64,000 nt of DNA from Streptomyces zinciresistens K42 (lineage in GTDB: Bacteria > Actinomycetota > Actinomycetes > Streptomycetales > Streptomycetaceae): positions 1 to 64,000 of the forward strand of contig NZ_AGBF01000021.1 in the NCBI RefSeq assembly GCF_000225525.1, given 5' to 3'. Both the position numbers and the translations under genes were made by a program. This document shows positions 1 to 8,505 of the stretch, piece by piece. The notes under the pieces are model-generated. The model worked only from the letters and a program-made list of their open reading frames with translations, made no database searches and was not told the DNA's origin. The first letter of the stretch is position 1, and each line of letters begins with the position of its first letter.

Positions 1-581
1 CCCGCCGAGGCCACCTCCGTCCCCTCCGGGCCGTACAGCACGGTCCAGCCCTCCAGGCGCCGGGCGAGCTGCCGCAGCACGGCCCGCACCGGGTCCGGGC
101 GCGAGGCCGCGGCCGCCAGGCCCTGCTGGGCCTCGGCGACCCGGCGCAGCTCGGCGAGCCGGGCGCGCGCCATCAGCTGCCACACCGCGCGGGCCACGCC
201 CGAGAACGTCGTGCGCGGCGGGACCTCCAGGAGCGGGAGCGCGTGGGTGTCGCACGCCCGTGCCAGCGCGGGCGGGACGCTGTCGTGCACGGGGGCGAGG
301 CCGAAGCCGAGGGCGGCGCCGCCCGCCGCGACGATCCGGGACACATAGGCGTCGAAGTAGGCCCCGCTCCCCGCTCCCCCGGGGATGTGCAGCCCGGCCG
401 ACAGCAGCAGCTCCCCGCCCAGCAGATAGGGGTACGGATCGGCCATCTCCGAGGTGTGCGCCCAGTGGATCACCGTGTCCGCGCCGACGGGGCCGGCGAT
501 CTGCCGCAGCCCCAGGTCCTCCCGGGCCAGCAGTGCCGCGAGCGGCACCGGCGGGGTGGGCGGAACGGCGGGGTCCGACAT
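1..581 (-). CDS. PucR-family transcriptional regulator, N-terminal part (3' end beyond the window)
   Basis: Reading the minus strand from an ATG at 581 gives an uninterrupted frame to the left edge (about 193 residues). Residues about 10-130 look like the purine-catabolism-regulator N-terminal domain: they contain WAHTSEMADPYPYLLGGELL and, later, ALGFGLAPVHDSVPPALARA, typical of PucR proteins. The GGDEF-like middle part and the C-terminal HTH_30 domain would lie outside the window. A GGAGGAA ribosome site sits 6-7 nt upstream of the ATG. The gene is divergent from the symporter/ureohydrolase genes, so it is probably their regulator (inference from position). PucR proteins usually respond to the nitrogen compound whose catabolism they control; the ligand here is unknown. 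Confidence 0.85.
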   Translation of the reverse strand, partial: MSDPAVPPTPPVPLAALLAREDLGLRQIAGPVGADTVIHWAHTSEMADPYPYLLGGELLLSAGLHIPGGAGSGAYFDAYVSRIVAAGGAALGFGLAPVHDSVPPALARACDTHALPLLEVPPRTTFSGVARAVWQLMARARLAELRRVAEAQQGLAAAASRPDPVRAVLRQLARRLEGWTVLYGPEGTEVASA

Positions 582-761
582 GGACGTTTCCTCCACTCGC
601 ACGGCCTGGGATGGATGAAACGTACACTTCGCAGTCGCTTTCCGGCCACCTACTGTCGTTCCGACCGGCGGCCGCGGGTACGGGCGGATGTCCCCGCGCG
701 GCGCCGGGACCACCCCCCTCTGCACGACACGCCACCGGATGTCCGCGAAGGAGGCCCCACC
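582..761. promoter_or_regulatory. Divergent promoter region, PucR regulator / symporter
   Basis: This 180-bp gap separates two divergent starts and must hold both promoters. It carries GAAACGTA at 617-624. The same octamer occurs at 2250-2257 in the gap before the agmatinase gene, so it may be a shared regulator site (inference). A clear AAGGAGG ribosome site for the symporter lies at 748-754. Confidence 0.5.
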
Positions 762-2222
762 ATGGCCGTCGACTACACCGTCATCGTCGTCTATCTGGCC
801 GGCATGCTGGCCATGGGCTGGTGGGGCATGCGCCGCGCCAGGTCCAAGAGCGAGTTCCTCGTCGCCGGGCGCAGGCTCGGGCCGGTCATGTACTCCGGCA
901 CCATGGCCGCGATCGTCCTCGGCGGCGCGTCCACCATCGGCGGTGTCGGGCTCGGCTACCAGTACGGGCTCTCCGGCGCCTGGATGGTCTTCACCATCGG
1001 CCTCGGCCTGCTCGCGCTGTCGGTGTTCTTCTCCGCCCGCATCGCCCGGCTGAAGGTCTACACCGTCTCCGAGATGCTCGACCTGCGCTACGGCGGCCGG
1101 GCCGGGGTCATCTCCGGCGTCGTGATGTGGGCGTACACCCTGATGCTCGCCGTCACCTCGACCATCGCCTACGCCACGATCTTCGACGTCCTGTTCGACA
1201 TGAACCGGACCCTCGCCATCGTCCTCGGCGGCTCGATCGTCGTCGCCTACTCCACGCTCGGCGGCATGTGGTCCATCACGCTCACCGACATGGTGCAGTT
1301 CGTGGTGAAGACCGTCGGCGTGCTGCTCCTGCTGCTGCCCATCGCCGTCGTCAAGGCCGGCGGGTTCAGCGAGATGAGGGCGACGCTGCCGACCGAGTAC
1401 TTCGACCCGCTGGGCATCGGCGGCGAGACGATCTTCACCTACGTGCTGATCTACACCTTCGGCATGCTCATCGGCCAGGACATCTGGCAGCGCGTCTTCA
1501 CGGCCCGCGGCGACCGGACCGCCAAGTGGGGCGGCACGGTCGCCGGTACCTACTGCCTCGTCTACGCCCTCGCGGGCGCCGTCATCGGCACCGCCGCCAA
1601 GGTCCTCTACCCGAGGCTCGGCAGCCCGGACGACGCCTTCGCGACCATCGTCAAGGACGAACTCCCGCCGGGCGTACGGGGCCTGGTGCTCGCCGCCGCC
1701 CTGGCCGCGGTGATGTCCACCTCCTCCGGCGCCCTCATCGCCTGCGCGACCGTGGCCAACAACGACATCTGGTCACGTCTGCGCGGAGCGGTGCGGCCCG
1801 CGGGCGGGGAGCGCGACGAGGTCAGGGGCAACCGGGTCTTCATCCTGCTGATGGGGCTCGCCGTGATCGGCACGGCCATCGCGCTGAACAACGTCGTCGA
1901 GGCGCTGACCGTCGCCTACAACCTGCTGGTCGGCGGGCTGCTCGTACCGATCCTCGGCGGTCTGCTGTGGCGGCGCGGCACCGCGCAGGGCGCGCTCGCC
2001 GCGGTCGCGGTCGGCGGCGTCGCGGTGGTGGCGCTGATGGCGGCCCGCGGCATCCTGGCCAACGAGCCCGTCTACTGGGGCCTGCTCTCTTCCCTCGCCG
2101 CCTACCTCGCCGTCTCCTTGATGACGAGGCCCACCGACGCCGCGGTCCTCGCCGTCTGGCGTGAGCGCCTCGCCGGACGGGACCCCGCACCCGTGTCCGA
2201 ACCGGTGCCGGCCGGCCAGTAG
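762..2222 (+). CDS. Sodium:solute symporter (SSS family)
   Basis: A 486-residue membrane protein with about 13 hydrophobic segments, starting MAVDYTVIVVYLAGMLAMGW. SSS hallmarks include SKSEFLVAGRRLG near residue 30, a GGASTIGGVGLGYQYG segment near 55-70, and LAAVMSTSSGALIACAT in the later core. Family members use the sodium gradient to import small solutes. The in-frame opening begins far upstream at 243, but the ATG at 762 with AAGGAGG 7 nt before it fits the first membrane helix. The next gene, 54 bp downstream, is a ureohydrolase, so a guanidino compound, amine or related nitrogen source is a reasonable substrate guess. Substrate cannot be read from the sequence. Confidence 0.9.
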   Translation: MAVDYTVIVVYLAGMLAMGWWGMRRARSKSEFLVAGRRLGPVMYSGTMAAIVLGGASTIGGVGLGYQYGLSGAWMVFTIGLGLLALSVFFSARIARLKVYTVSEMLDLRYGGRAGVISGVVMWAYTLMLAVTSTIAYATIFDVLFDMNRTLAIVLGGSIVVAYSTLGGMWSITLTDMVQFVVKTVGVLLLLLPIAVVKAGGFSEMRATLPTEYFDPLGIGGETIFTYVLIYTFGMLIGQDIWQRVFTARGDRTAKWGGTVAGTYCLVYALAGAVIGTAAKVLYPRLGSPDDAFATIVKDELPPGVRGLVLAAALAAVMSTSSGALIACATVANNDIWSRLRGAVRPAGGERDEVRGNRVFILLMGLAVIGTAIALNNVVEALTVAYNLLVGGLLVPILGGLLWRRGTAQGALAAVAVGGVAVVALMAARGILANEPVYWGLLSSLAAYLAVSLMTRPTDAAVLAVWRERLAGRDPAPVSEPVPAGQ

Positions 2223-2249
2223 AGTCGTCGGTATATGTACATAAGCAAC

Positions 2250-2257
2250 GAAACGTA
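2250..2257. promoter_or_regulatory. GAAACGTA motif and AT-rich element before the agmatinase gene
   Basis: The 54-bp gap before the agmatinase gene is unusually AT-rich for this chromosome. It holds the palindrome tatgtacata (2234-2243) and a second copy of the GAAACGTA octamer also seen upstream of the symporter (617-624). Either a second promoter or a regulator site is possible. Confidence 0.3.
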
Positions 2258-2276
2258 GGAAAGAAGACATTCAGCT

Positions 2277-3257
2277 ATGACTGGCAACGAGACGCCCCGC
2301 GGCCCCGTCGACTCCTCACGCGTCCCCCGGTACGCGGGCCCGGCGACCTTCGCCCGGCTCCCGCGCCTGGACGAGGTCGGCCGCGCCGACGTCGCCGTGA
2401 TCGGTGTGCCGTTCGACTCGGGCGTCTCGTACCGGCCCGGCGCCCGCTTCGGCGGCAACGCCATCCGCGAGGCGTCCCGGCTCCTGCGCCCGTACAACCC
2501 GGCGCAGGACGCCTCGCCCTTCGCGCTCGCGCAGGTCGCCGACGGCGGCGACATCGCGGTCAACCCCTTCCACATCAACGAGGCCGTCGAGACCGTGGAG
2601 GCCGCCGCCGACGAACTCATCGGCACCGGGGCCCGGTTGATGACCCTCGGCGGCGACCACACGATCGCGCTGCCGCTGCTGCGCGCGGTCGCCAGGAAGC
2701 ACGGGCCCGTCGCCCTGCTCCACTTCGACGCCCATCTCGACACCTGGGACACCTACTTCGGCGCCGAGTACACCCACGGCACGCCCTTCCGGCGTGCCGT
2801 CGAGGAGGGCGTCCTCGACACCTCGGCCCTCTCCCACGTCGGCATCCGCGGCCCGCTCTACGGCAAGCAGGACCTCACCGACGACGAGAAGATGGGCTTC
2901 GGCATCGTCACCGCCGCGGACGTCTACCGCCGCGGCGCCGACGAGGTCGCCGACCAGCTGCGCCAGCGCGTCGGGGAGCGCCCGCTCTACATCTCCATCG
3001 ACATCGACTGCCTCGACCCGGCCCACGCGCCCGGCACCGGCACCCCCGAGGCCGGCGGCATGACCTCCCGCGAACTGCTGGAGATCCTGCGCGGCCTCGC
3101 GTCCTGCAACCTGGTCTCGGCCGACGTCGTCGAGGTGGCCCCCGCGTACGATCACGCCGAGATCACATCGGTGGCCGCGTCCCACACGGCGTACGAACTG
3201 ACCACGATCATGTCCCGCCGGATCGCGGCGGCCCGTGAGGAGAACGAGGGCAAGTGA
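2277..3257 (+). CDS. speB: Agmatinase-family ureohydrolase (agmatinase or guanidinobutyrase)
   Basis: A 326-residue, full-length member of the arginase/agmatinase superfamily, which hydrolyses a guanidino group to urea plus an amine at a binuclear Mn(II) centre. The metal motifs are all present: GGDHT (H128), HFDAHLDTW (D151, H153, D155) and [14 protein letters not shown] (D242, D244). It starts with ATG after AGGAAAG and overlaps the next gene by GTGA. With the downstream ThDP enzyme it could act as a 4-guanidinobutyrase in the arginine transaminase route (AruI then GbuA in Pseudomonas) rather than as agmatinase; sequence motifs alone do not separate these substrates. The symbol speB names the family, not a proven substrate. 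Confidence 0.85.
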   Translation: MTGNETPRGPVDSSRVPRYAGPATFARLPRLDEVGRADVAVIGVPFDSGVSYRPGARFGGNAIREASRLLRPYNPAQDASPFALAQVADGGDIAVNPFHINEAVETVEAAADELIGTGARLMTLGGDHTIALPLLRAVARKHGPVALLHFDAHLDTWDTYFGAEYTHGTPFRRAVEEGVLDTSALSHVGIRGPLYGKQDLTDDEKMGFGIVTAADVYRRGADEVADQLRQRVGERPLYISIDIDCLDPAHAPGTGTPEAGGMTSRELLEILRGLASCNLVSADVVEVAPAYDHAEITSVAASHTAYELTTIMSRRIAAAREENEGK

Positions 3258-4942
3258 CCCACGACCACGACCTGGTGCTCCGGCCGACCCCGGCGCAGAT
3301 CACCGCCGCGCTGCACCCGCCGGCCGGCCGCAACGGCGGGGACCTGGTCGTGGAGACGCTGGCCGGGCTGGGCGCGACGACCGTCTTCGGGCTGCCCGGC
3401 CAGCACGCGCTCGGCATGTTCGACGCGCTGCGCCGCTCCGACCTGCGCTACATCGGGCTGCGGGTGGAGAACAACGCCGGGTTCGCCGCCGACGCCTACG
3501 GCCGCATCACCGGCGAGGCCGCCCCGCTGCTGCTGTCGACCGGGCCCGGCGCGCTCACCTCGCTCGCCGCGCTCCAGGAGGCGGCCGCGGCGAGCGCCCC
3601 CGTGCTGGCGATCGGCAGCCAGGTCCCGACGGCTGGGCTCGGCGGCGGCCGCCACGGCTATCTGCACGAACTCCCCGACCAGGCCGCCTCGTTCCGGGGC
3701 GTGGTGAAGTCCGTGCACACGGTCCGCACCCAGTCCCAGATCCCCTCCGCCCTGGAGGCCGCCTGGAAGTCGGCGCTCACCGCTCCGCACGGCCCGGTCT
3801 GGGTGGAGATCCCGCAGGACGTGCTGCTGGCCGAGACGTCGGTCCCCGTCGTCACCGGCGGCGACGCCTTCCCCGAGGAACTCGTGCCGCGCCCCGAACT
3901 GACCGCGGTGGCGGCCCACTTGCTCTCCCACGCCGAGCGTCCGGCGATCATCGCGGGCGGGGGAGTGGTACGCGCGGACGCCTCGGAAAAGCTGAGGCGG
4001 CTCGCCGAGGCGGTGCGGGCCCCCGTCGTCACGACCCCCGGCGGCAAGGGCGCCTTCCCCTGGACGCATCCGCTCTCGCTCCAGTCCTGGATCGAGGACC
4101 GGCACACCACCGACTTCCTGGAGGACGCCGACGTCCTGCTCGTCGTCGGCTCCGGGCTCGGCGAACTCTCCTCGAACTACCACACGTTCACGCCGCGCGG
4201 CCGGGTCGTGCAGATCGAGGCCGACCTCGGCAAGCTGGAGTCCAACCACCCGGCCCTCGGCATCCACGCCGACGCCCGCCTCGCCCTCCAGGCCCTGCTG
4301 GAGACGGTCACCGAACGCCCCGACCCGGGCGCGGCCCTGCGTGTGAGGGACGTCCTGGCGAAGGTCGCCGAGCGGATCGCCGGCCAGGAACTCACCCTGG
4401 AGCAGGAGGTGCTGGCGTCCGTGCGCCGTGCGCTGCCCGCCGACTCCCCGTCCTTCTGGGACATGACGATCCTCGCGTACTGGGCGTGGTCGGCCTTCGA
4501 CGCCAAGGGCCCCAACCGCATGCACTCCGCGCAGGGCGCGGGCGGACTCGGCTACGGCTTCCCGGCCGCCCTCGGCGCCGCCGCCGCGGACCCCACGCGC
4601 CCGGTGCTCGCGGTGTCCGGCGACGGCGGCGCCCTGTACTCGATCGCGGAACTGGCCACGGCCCGCCAGTACGGCCTGGACGTCACCTGGCTCATCGTCG
4701 ACGACGGCGGCTACGGCATCCTGCGCGAGTACATGACGGACACCTTCGGCGAGGCCACCGCGACCGAGCTGACGCGGCCGGACTACGTGGCGCTCGCCGA
4801 GTCCTTCGGCGTCCCCGGGGTCCGCACGACCCCGCAGACCCTGGAGGCCGACCTCGCCGAGGCACTGTCCGCCCCCGGCCCGTCGGTGGTCGTACTCCCG
4901 GCGGTCCTGCGGATGTTCGCGCCGACGCATCTCACGGCGTGA
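3254..4942 (+). CDS. ThDP-dependent enzyme of the acetolactate synthase / 2-ketoacid decarboxylase family
   Basis: A 562-residue protein with three ThDP-enzyme domains. The N-terminal PYR domain carries [10 protein letters not shown] and the cofactor-activating Glu in [17 protein letters not shown] (near residue 75). The C-terminal PP domain has [20 protein letters not shown] followed by a DDGGYG end in place of the usual N-N of the GDG-N-N motif. The GTG start overlaps the agmatinase stop (GTGA), implying translational coupling. No small ALS regulatory subunit is nearby, so biosynthetic acetolactate synthase is unlikely. P. aeruginosa AruI, a 2-ketoarginine decarboxylase of similar size, is a good functional model given the ureohydrolase neighbour (inference). 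The 3' end overlaps the convergent next gene by 11 bp. Confidence 0.8.
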   Translation: MTHDHDLVLRPTPAQITAALHPPAGRNGGDLVVETLAGLGATTVFGLPGQHALGMFDALRRSDLRYIGLRVENNAGFAADAYGRITGEAAPLLLSTGPGALTSLAALQEAAAASAPVLAIGSQVPTAGLGGGRHGYLHELPDQAASFRGVVKSVHTVRTQSQIPSALEAAWKSALTAPHGPVWVEIPQDVLLAETSVPVVTGGDAFPEELVPRPELTAVAAHLLSHAERPAIIAGGGVVRADASEKLRRLAEAVRAPVVTTPGGKGAFPWTHPLSLQSWIEDRHTTDFLEDADVLLVVGSGLGELSSNYHTFTPRGRVVQIEADLGKLESNHPALGIHADARLALQALLETVTERPDPGAALRVRDVLAKVAERIAGQELTLEQEVLASVRRALPADSPSFWDMTILAYWAWSAFDAKGPNRMHSAQGAGGLGYGFPAALGAAAADPTRPVLAVSGDGGALYSIAELATARQYGLDVTWLIVDDGGYGILREYMTDTFGEATATELTRPDYVALAESFGVPGVRTTPQTLEADLAEALSAPGPSVVVLPAVLRMFAPTHLTA

Positions 4943-5183
4943 GAGCAGGCCCGGCGGCCCGGTCGCGCATCTCCTCGTGGTCGCGGTCGCGGCAGGCGTC
5001 GTCCACGGCGGGGCCGGTCAGCGGCAGGGCCCACGGGACGAGCGCGAGTGTCTCCTCGCAGAGGCCGGAACCGGAGTAACCGGCGATGCTGACGCGACCC
5101 CGGCCGGTGTCGTCGGCGTGGGCCGGGGCCGCGAGCCCGAGGGCTGCCACGGTGAGTGCGGCGAGCGCGCTGATCGTCTTCAT
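4932..5183 (-). CDS. Small secreted protein of unknown function
   Basis: An 83-residue protein starting MKTISALAALTVAALGLAAP and ending its signal at AHA, so the mature part is about 60 residues. The ATG at 5183 was preferred over an upstream in-frame start because it places a classical Sec signal peptide at the N terminus. The mature region has two cysteines (SGLCEET and DDACRDR) that may form a disulfide, and a charged C terminus. No family is recognised. It converges on, and overlaps, the ThDP-enzyme gene. The 215 bp between its start and the downstream plus-strand ATPase gene hold divergent promoters. Confidence 0.6.
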   Translation of the reverse strand: MKTISALAALTVAALGLAAPAHADDTGRGRVSIAGYSGSGLCEETLALVPWALPLTGPAVDDACRDRDHEEMRDRAAGPALTP

Positions 5184-5398
5184 GACCGGGCCAACGGGCG
5201 CGGAACGGGGCAGGTCACTCCGCTGCACAGGTGGTGTGCCCGGTGGCTGCCGGATCGCCTCGACAGACCCGGGCTCGGGCTGATCACCCGATCGGCTGTT
5301 CCTGCTGACCATGACGGGATACGTTCCGTGAGCCGCCGGGTATCGGCCGGGCCGATGTCAGACGCGGCCACTACTCTGAGCCCGGAGAGGAGGACAGT

Positions 5399-6697
5399 GT
5401 GCTGCTGCGGTTCCGTGTGGCAAACGTACGGTCCCTGCGAGACGAGCAGGAGCTGTCCTTCGTCGCGCCTGGCGGCGAACAGGGCCGGCCGGCGCATCCG
5501 GTGGATCTCGCAGGCGGTGCATCCATTCCCGTCCTCCCGCTGATCGGCGTTTTCGGGGCCAACGCCTCGGGCAAGTCGAACGTGCTGACCGCGATGACCG
5601 ACATGCGCAACGCGGTCCTCGACTCCTACGCGCGCTGGGCCTCTCACGACGGCATCCCGCGCCAGGTGTTCGCCCTGAACCCCAGGAGCGAGAGCGAACC
5701 CTCCTTCTTCGAGGTCGACATCGCCATCGACTCGGTCCGCTGGACGTACGGCTTCGAGCTCAGTGCCACCCGCGTCGAGTCCGAATGGCTGCACAGCTAT
5801 CCGCTCGGCCGCCGCCAGGAATGGCTCGACCGCGACGCCTCCCGGCCGGACGTCTTCAAGTGGCCCGGCGGACGTGTCAGGGACCGGGCCCAGCTCGTCC
5901 GGCGCACGCGGCCGAACGCACTGCTGCTCTCCACGGCGGGCACGGACAACCACCCGCAGCTCTCCCCGCTCTTCCACTGGTTCCGCCGCAACTTCCGGAT
6001 GATCAGCCCTGAGGTCGAGCGGGACGAGCGCGCGCGGTACACCACGAAGGAACTGTCGGGTCCGAGGGCCACCAGGATCCAGGAGCTGTTGAGGGTCGCC
6101 GACCTCGGCATCACCGGAGCGACGGTCGTCCAGGACGGCCCGGGTCAGGACGCGGTGAAGCTGACGCACCGTTCGGCCGCCGGGGACGTGTCCTTCGACT
6201 GGCAGGAGGAGTCCTACGGCACCCGCTCCTGGTTCGCCCTCCTGGGCCCTCTGCTCCTGGCCCTCGACGAAGGCGCGGTACTGCTCGTCGACGAACTCGA
6301 CGCCAGCCTGCACCCCCGCTTCGCAGCCGAGGTCGTCCGGCTCTTCCACGACCCGTACGCGAACCCCAGGGGCGCCCAGCTGGTCTTCACGTCGCACGAC
6401 GCGACGGTGCTGACCACCCCGAGCGGTGAGCGACTCCTCGACCCGGCACAGGTGTGGCTGACGGAGAAGGGCAAGGACGGTGCGACCGCGCTGTACCCGC
6501 TCACCGATGCGGAGCCTGGCGAGGACGAGGACCTCACGCAGTCCTATCTCGCAGGGGCCTTCGGCGGCGTTCCGGCTCTTCTGGAGGGGCAGATCGCGCG
6601 GCGGCTGCTGGTCGCGCGCGAGGCCGACACGTACGACGAGACAGGCCAGCGAGCGGACGGGGCGGGCGAGCGAGCGGACGGGGCGGGGCGCGACTGA
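5399..6697 (+). CDS. AAA/ABC-type ATPase (AAA_15/AAA_21, OLD-like), partner of RloB
   Basis: A 432-residue cytosolic ATPase of the SMC/OLD-like family. It opens MLLRFRVANVRSLRDEQELS, the usual start of AAA_15 proteins that fold over their own DNA-binding or dimerisation insert. Walker A is GANASGKS at 53-60, Walker B is LLVDELDASLHP with D298/E299, and a switch histidine sits in TSHD (H333). The GTG start has GGAGAGGAGG just upstream. The stop overlaps the RloB start by one base, so the two are translationally coupled. ATPase plus Toprim-like effector pairs such as PARIS (AriA/AriB) are anti-phage systems in which the ATPase senses phage and releases the nuclease; that role here is inference. 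The last about 17 residues are encoded by a short GC-rich repeat. Confidence 0.85.
   Translation: MLLRFRVANVRSLRDEQELSFVAPGGEQGRPAHPVDLAGGASIPVLPLIGVFGANASGKSNVLTAMTDMRNAVLDSYARWASHDGIPRQVFALNPRSESEPSFFEVDIAIDSVRWTYGFELSATRVESEWLHSYPLGRRQEWLDRDASRPDVFKWPGGRVRDRAQLVRRTRPNALLLSTAGTDNHPQLSPLFHWFRRNFRMISPEVERDERARYTTKELSGPRATRIQELLRVADLGITGATVVQDGPGQDAVKLTHRSAAGDVSFDWQEESYGTRSWFALLGPLLLALDEGAVLLVDELDASLHPRFAAEVVRLFHDPYANPRGAQLVFTSHDATVLTTPSGERLLDPAQVWLTEKGKDGATALYPLTDAEPGEDEDLTQSYLAGAFGGVPALLEGQIARRLLVAREADTYDETGQRADGAGERADGAGRD
6649..6690 (+). repeat. Short tandem repeat encoding the ATPase C terminus
   Basis: The unit gcgagcggacggggcggg occurs twice in tandem within the last codons of the ATPase gene, giving QRADGAG-ERADGAG-RD. 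Being a multiple of three, it keeps the frame. It resembles replication-slippage variation rather than a conserved domain. Confidence 0.6.
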
Positions 6698-7377
6698 TGG
6701 GGCGGGCGCAAAAGGGCAGGGACTCGTGGGAGCGTCCGGCCCGGCGGGGTGGACAGCGCAAGCGCCAGGTCTTCGTTCTCACCGAGGGCAAGGTGACCGA
6801 GCCCTCGTATCTCGACATCCTCAAGGACCACGGCGTCCCCTTCGCAGACAAGGTCCCGGTGGAGATGCACATCGCCAACCGCAGGGCCGACAGCGGACGC
6901 AAACCGCTCGACCTCGTCGAGCAGGCGATCAGCCTGAAGCGCGAAGAGGACCGCAAGGCGAAGCGGGCCAAGCTGGAGGCGAAGTACCTGCCCCAGGTCT
7001 GGTGCCTCTTCGACCACGACAACTACACCTACGTCCGTGACGCACTGGAGCGGGCGAGGGCGGCGGACATCGGAGTCGCCTTCTCGCATCCGTGCTTCGA
7101 GGTGTGGCGCCTCGCGCACTACAAGCCGGTCAGCGGCTCGTTCGCCGGGGTGTGCGACGGGGCGGCCGAGCGGCTCCCGTTCCAGCGGGGTTCCCAGGAC
7201 GCCAAGACCCCCAAGGTCGTCCTGCCGCACCAGGTCCTGGGCCGCTACGGGACGGCCCGGACGAATGCCGAGCGGATGAACGAACAGCACCCGGCACACA
7301 AGGGCGAGTGGGACAAGGACCCTTACACGGACGTGCACGAGTTCGTGGAGAAGGCCCTGAACATCTCCACGTACTGA
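6697..7377 (+). CDS. rloB: RloB-family protein (Toprim-like putative nuclease)
   Basis: A 226-residue protein. The ATG at 6697 overlaps the stop of the ATPase gene. RloB family signatures are visible in order: a basic N terminus (RARRGGQRKRQ-like), the Toprim-style acidic motif TEGKVTEPSYLDIL (E30, E35), the acidic pair in VWCLFDHDNYT (D106, D108), and the conserved SHPCFEVWRLAHY (F134, E135, W137). RloB was first noted beside type I restriction loci and is placed with Toprim nucleases such as the AriB/OLD group. No restriction genes flank it here, so the ATPase-RloB pair stands alone. The likely role is an effector nuclease acting on DNA or RNA when unleashed by the ATPase (inference). Confidence 0.85.
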   Translation: MGRAQKGRDSWERPARRGGQRKRQVFVLTEGKVTEPSYLDILKDHGVPFADKVPVEMHIANRRADSGRKPLDLVEQAISLKREEDRKAKRAKLEAKYLPQVWCLFDHDNYTYVRDALERARAADIGVAFSHPCFEVWRLAHYKPVSGSFAGVCDGAAERLPFQRGSQDAKTPKVVLPHQVLGRYGTARTNAERMNEQHPAHKGEWDKDPYTDVHEFVEKALNISTY

Positions 7378-7701
7378 TCTCTCTCGGTCGTGGTCACGAG
7401 CTGGCCCCGGGATGGCCCCGGCCGGGCCGTAGGGCTCGAAGCGGCTACCCCGCGCCACCGATCTGCTCGCGGACCGCGAGGTCACCGCACCCCCACTCCG
7501 GTACTGCGTCGCGTGACTGACCGAATCCCCGCTGACGTGCACCGCATCGCGCGGTCGCCGGGCTCCTGCCCGTGGCGCACGCCGATGGCGAGGTTCCCGA
7601 GGAGGGCCGTGACGCCCGGGCCGCCTGTCCCGCCGGACGTGCGGACGTACGTGCCTCAGCAACGCCTCGTACGTCCGCACGCCCGGTTGCCGTCACGGCG
7701 T
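7378..7701. other. Convergent intergenic region with hairpin
   Basis: This stretch lies between the 3' ends of rloB and the nuclease gene. It holds the 14-bp inverted repeat listed separately. On the minus strand (7482-7630) a short open stretch reads LAIGVRHGQEPGDRAMRCTS, weakly like the end of DUF397 proteins. No intact gene is seen. Confidence 0.4.
7638..7681. terminator. Hairpin, probable bidirectional terminator
   Basis: cgtgcggacgtacg (7638-7651) and its exact complement cgtacgtccgcacg (7668-7681) form a 14-bp stem with a 16-nt loop. It lies between two convergent genes, 20 bp after the nuclease stop. No U-tract follows, which is usual for Streptomyces terminators. Confidence 0.6.
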
Positions 7702-8505
7702 CTACCAGATCGACTCCACCCACTCCGGGTGGTCGATGAACGGGTTGCGGTTGCCCTGGTAGGAGTCGTAGATGACCTGGTTGCGGCGCTTTTCGAAGGC
7801 GTCCGGCGGGTCCTCGTCGTTCCACTGCTTCAGGACCGACAGCCGTCCGTGGAAGGGGACGCTGCCGTTGATGGCGTCGTTGGCCTCCAGGTCGGGCCAG
7901 CTGTCGTCGCCCTCGTAGCGGACGGCCATGTAGAGGATCATGCGGGCCACGTCGCCCTTGACGGCGTCGCGCGGCTCGAAGGAGTCGGAGTCGGTCAGGC
8001 TGCCGCCCGAGTTGGTGAAGGCGCTGCCGCCGTTGTCGAAGTCCTTGTTCCCGCGCGCGCCGTTGACCTGGACGTCCTCGGCCCGCAGATGGTGCAGGTC
8101 GGTGCCGGGGCCCGTGGCGGTGCCGAAGTTGCCGTGGGACTGCGCCCACACGTGCTCGCGGTTCCAGTTGCCGGTGCTGCCGCCGTTGAGCGACTTGCTG
8201 CGCGAGATGCCGCTGTACAGCAGGATCACGTTGCCGCTGTTGTTCGGGTCCTGGTCGGTGACCTTCAGGGCGTTCCAGACGGCGGAGTAGGAGATCGTGC
8301 GCTGCGCGCTGATGATCTCGTGCAGCGAACTCTTCAGCGTGGCGCCCGTCTTGCCCATCGCGTCGGCGTAGTACGTGGTGTCGTACGGCGTGGTCGTCGC
8401 GGCGGCGGGGGTGGCGGTGAGGGCGGGGGTGGTGAGGCCGGCCAGGAGGGCGGCGGTCGCCAGTGCCACTGTCCTCCAGCGGCGGTGGCGTATGGGTGTC
8501 GCCAT
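7702..8505 (-). CDS. Secreted endonuclease I family nuclease
   Basis: A 267-residue protein of the endonuclease I family (beta-beta-alpha metal fold, non-specific DNA/RNA cleavage). The signal peptide spans about residues 1-36 (RRWRTVALATAALLAGLTTP then ATPAAA). The active-site motif is NREHVWAQSHG at 115-125, followed by TDLHHLRAEDVQVNGARGN. Extracellular location suggests nutrient scavenging or degradation of DNA released during mycelial lysis (inference). The ATG at 8505 is chosen because it puts RRWR directly before the hydrophobic signal core; in-frame starts further upstream give a long non-signal extension. No cysteine-rich or repeat extension is attached, so it is a minimal single-domain enzyme. 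Confidence 0.85.
   Translation of the reverse strand: MATPIRHRRWRTVALATAALLAGLTTPALTATPAAATTTPYDTTYYADAMGKTGATLKSSLHEIISAQRTISYSAVWNALKVTDQDPNNSGNVILLYSGISRSKSLNGGSTGNWNREHVWAQSHGNFGTATGPGTDLHHLRAEDVQVNGARGNKDFDNGGSAFTNSGGSLTDSDSFEPRDAVKGDVARMILYMAVRYEGDDSWPDLEANDAINGSVPFHGRLSVLKQWNDEDPPDAFEKRRNQVIYDSYQGNRNPFIDHPEWVESIW

Noticed and set aside
243-761. N-terminal extension of the sodium/solute symporter
   Set aside because: The open frame overlaps the divergent PucR gene and encodes no membrane helix; the ATG at 762 has a strong ribosome site and starts the first helix.
3254-4942. Biosynthetic acetolactate synthase (ilvB)
   Set aside because: No ilvN or ilvC neighbour; it is coupled to a ureohydrolase and lacks the usual Asn pair of the ThDP motif.
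5399-7377. Type I restriction-modification locus
   Set aside because: RloB is known from such loci, but no hsdM, hsdS or hsdR gene lies nearby.
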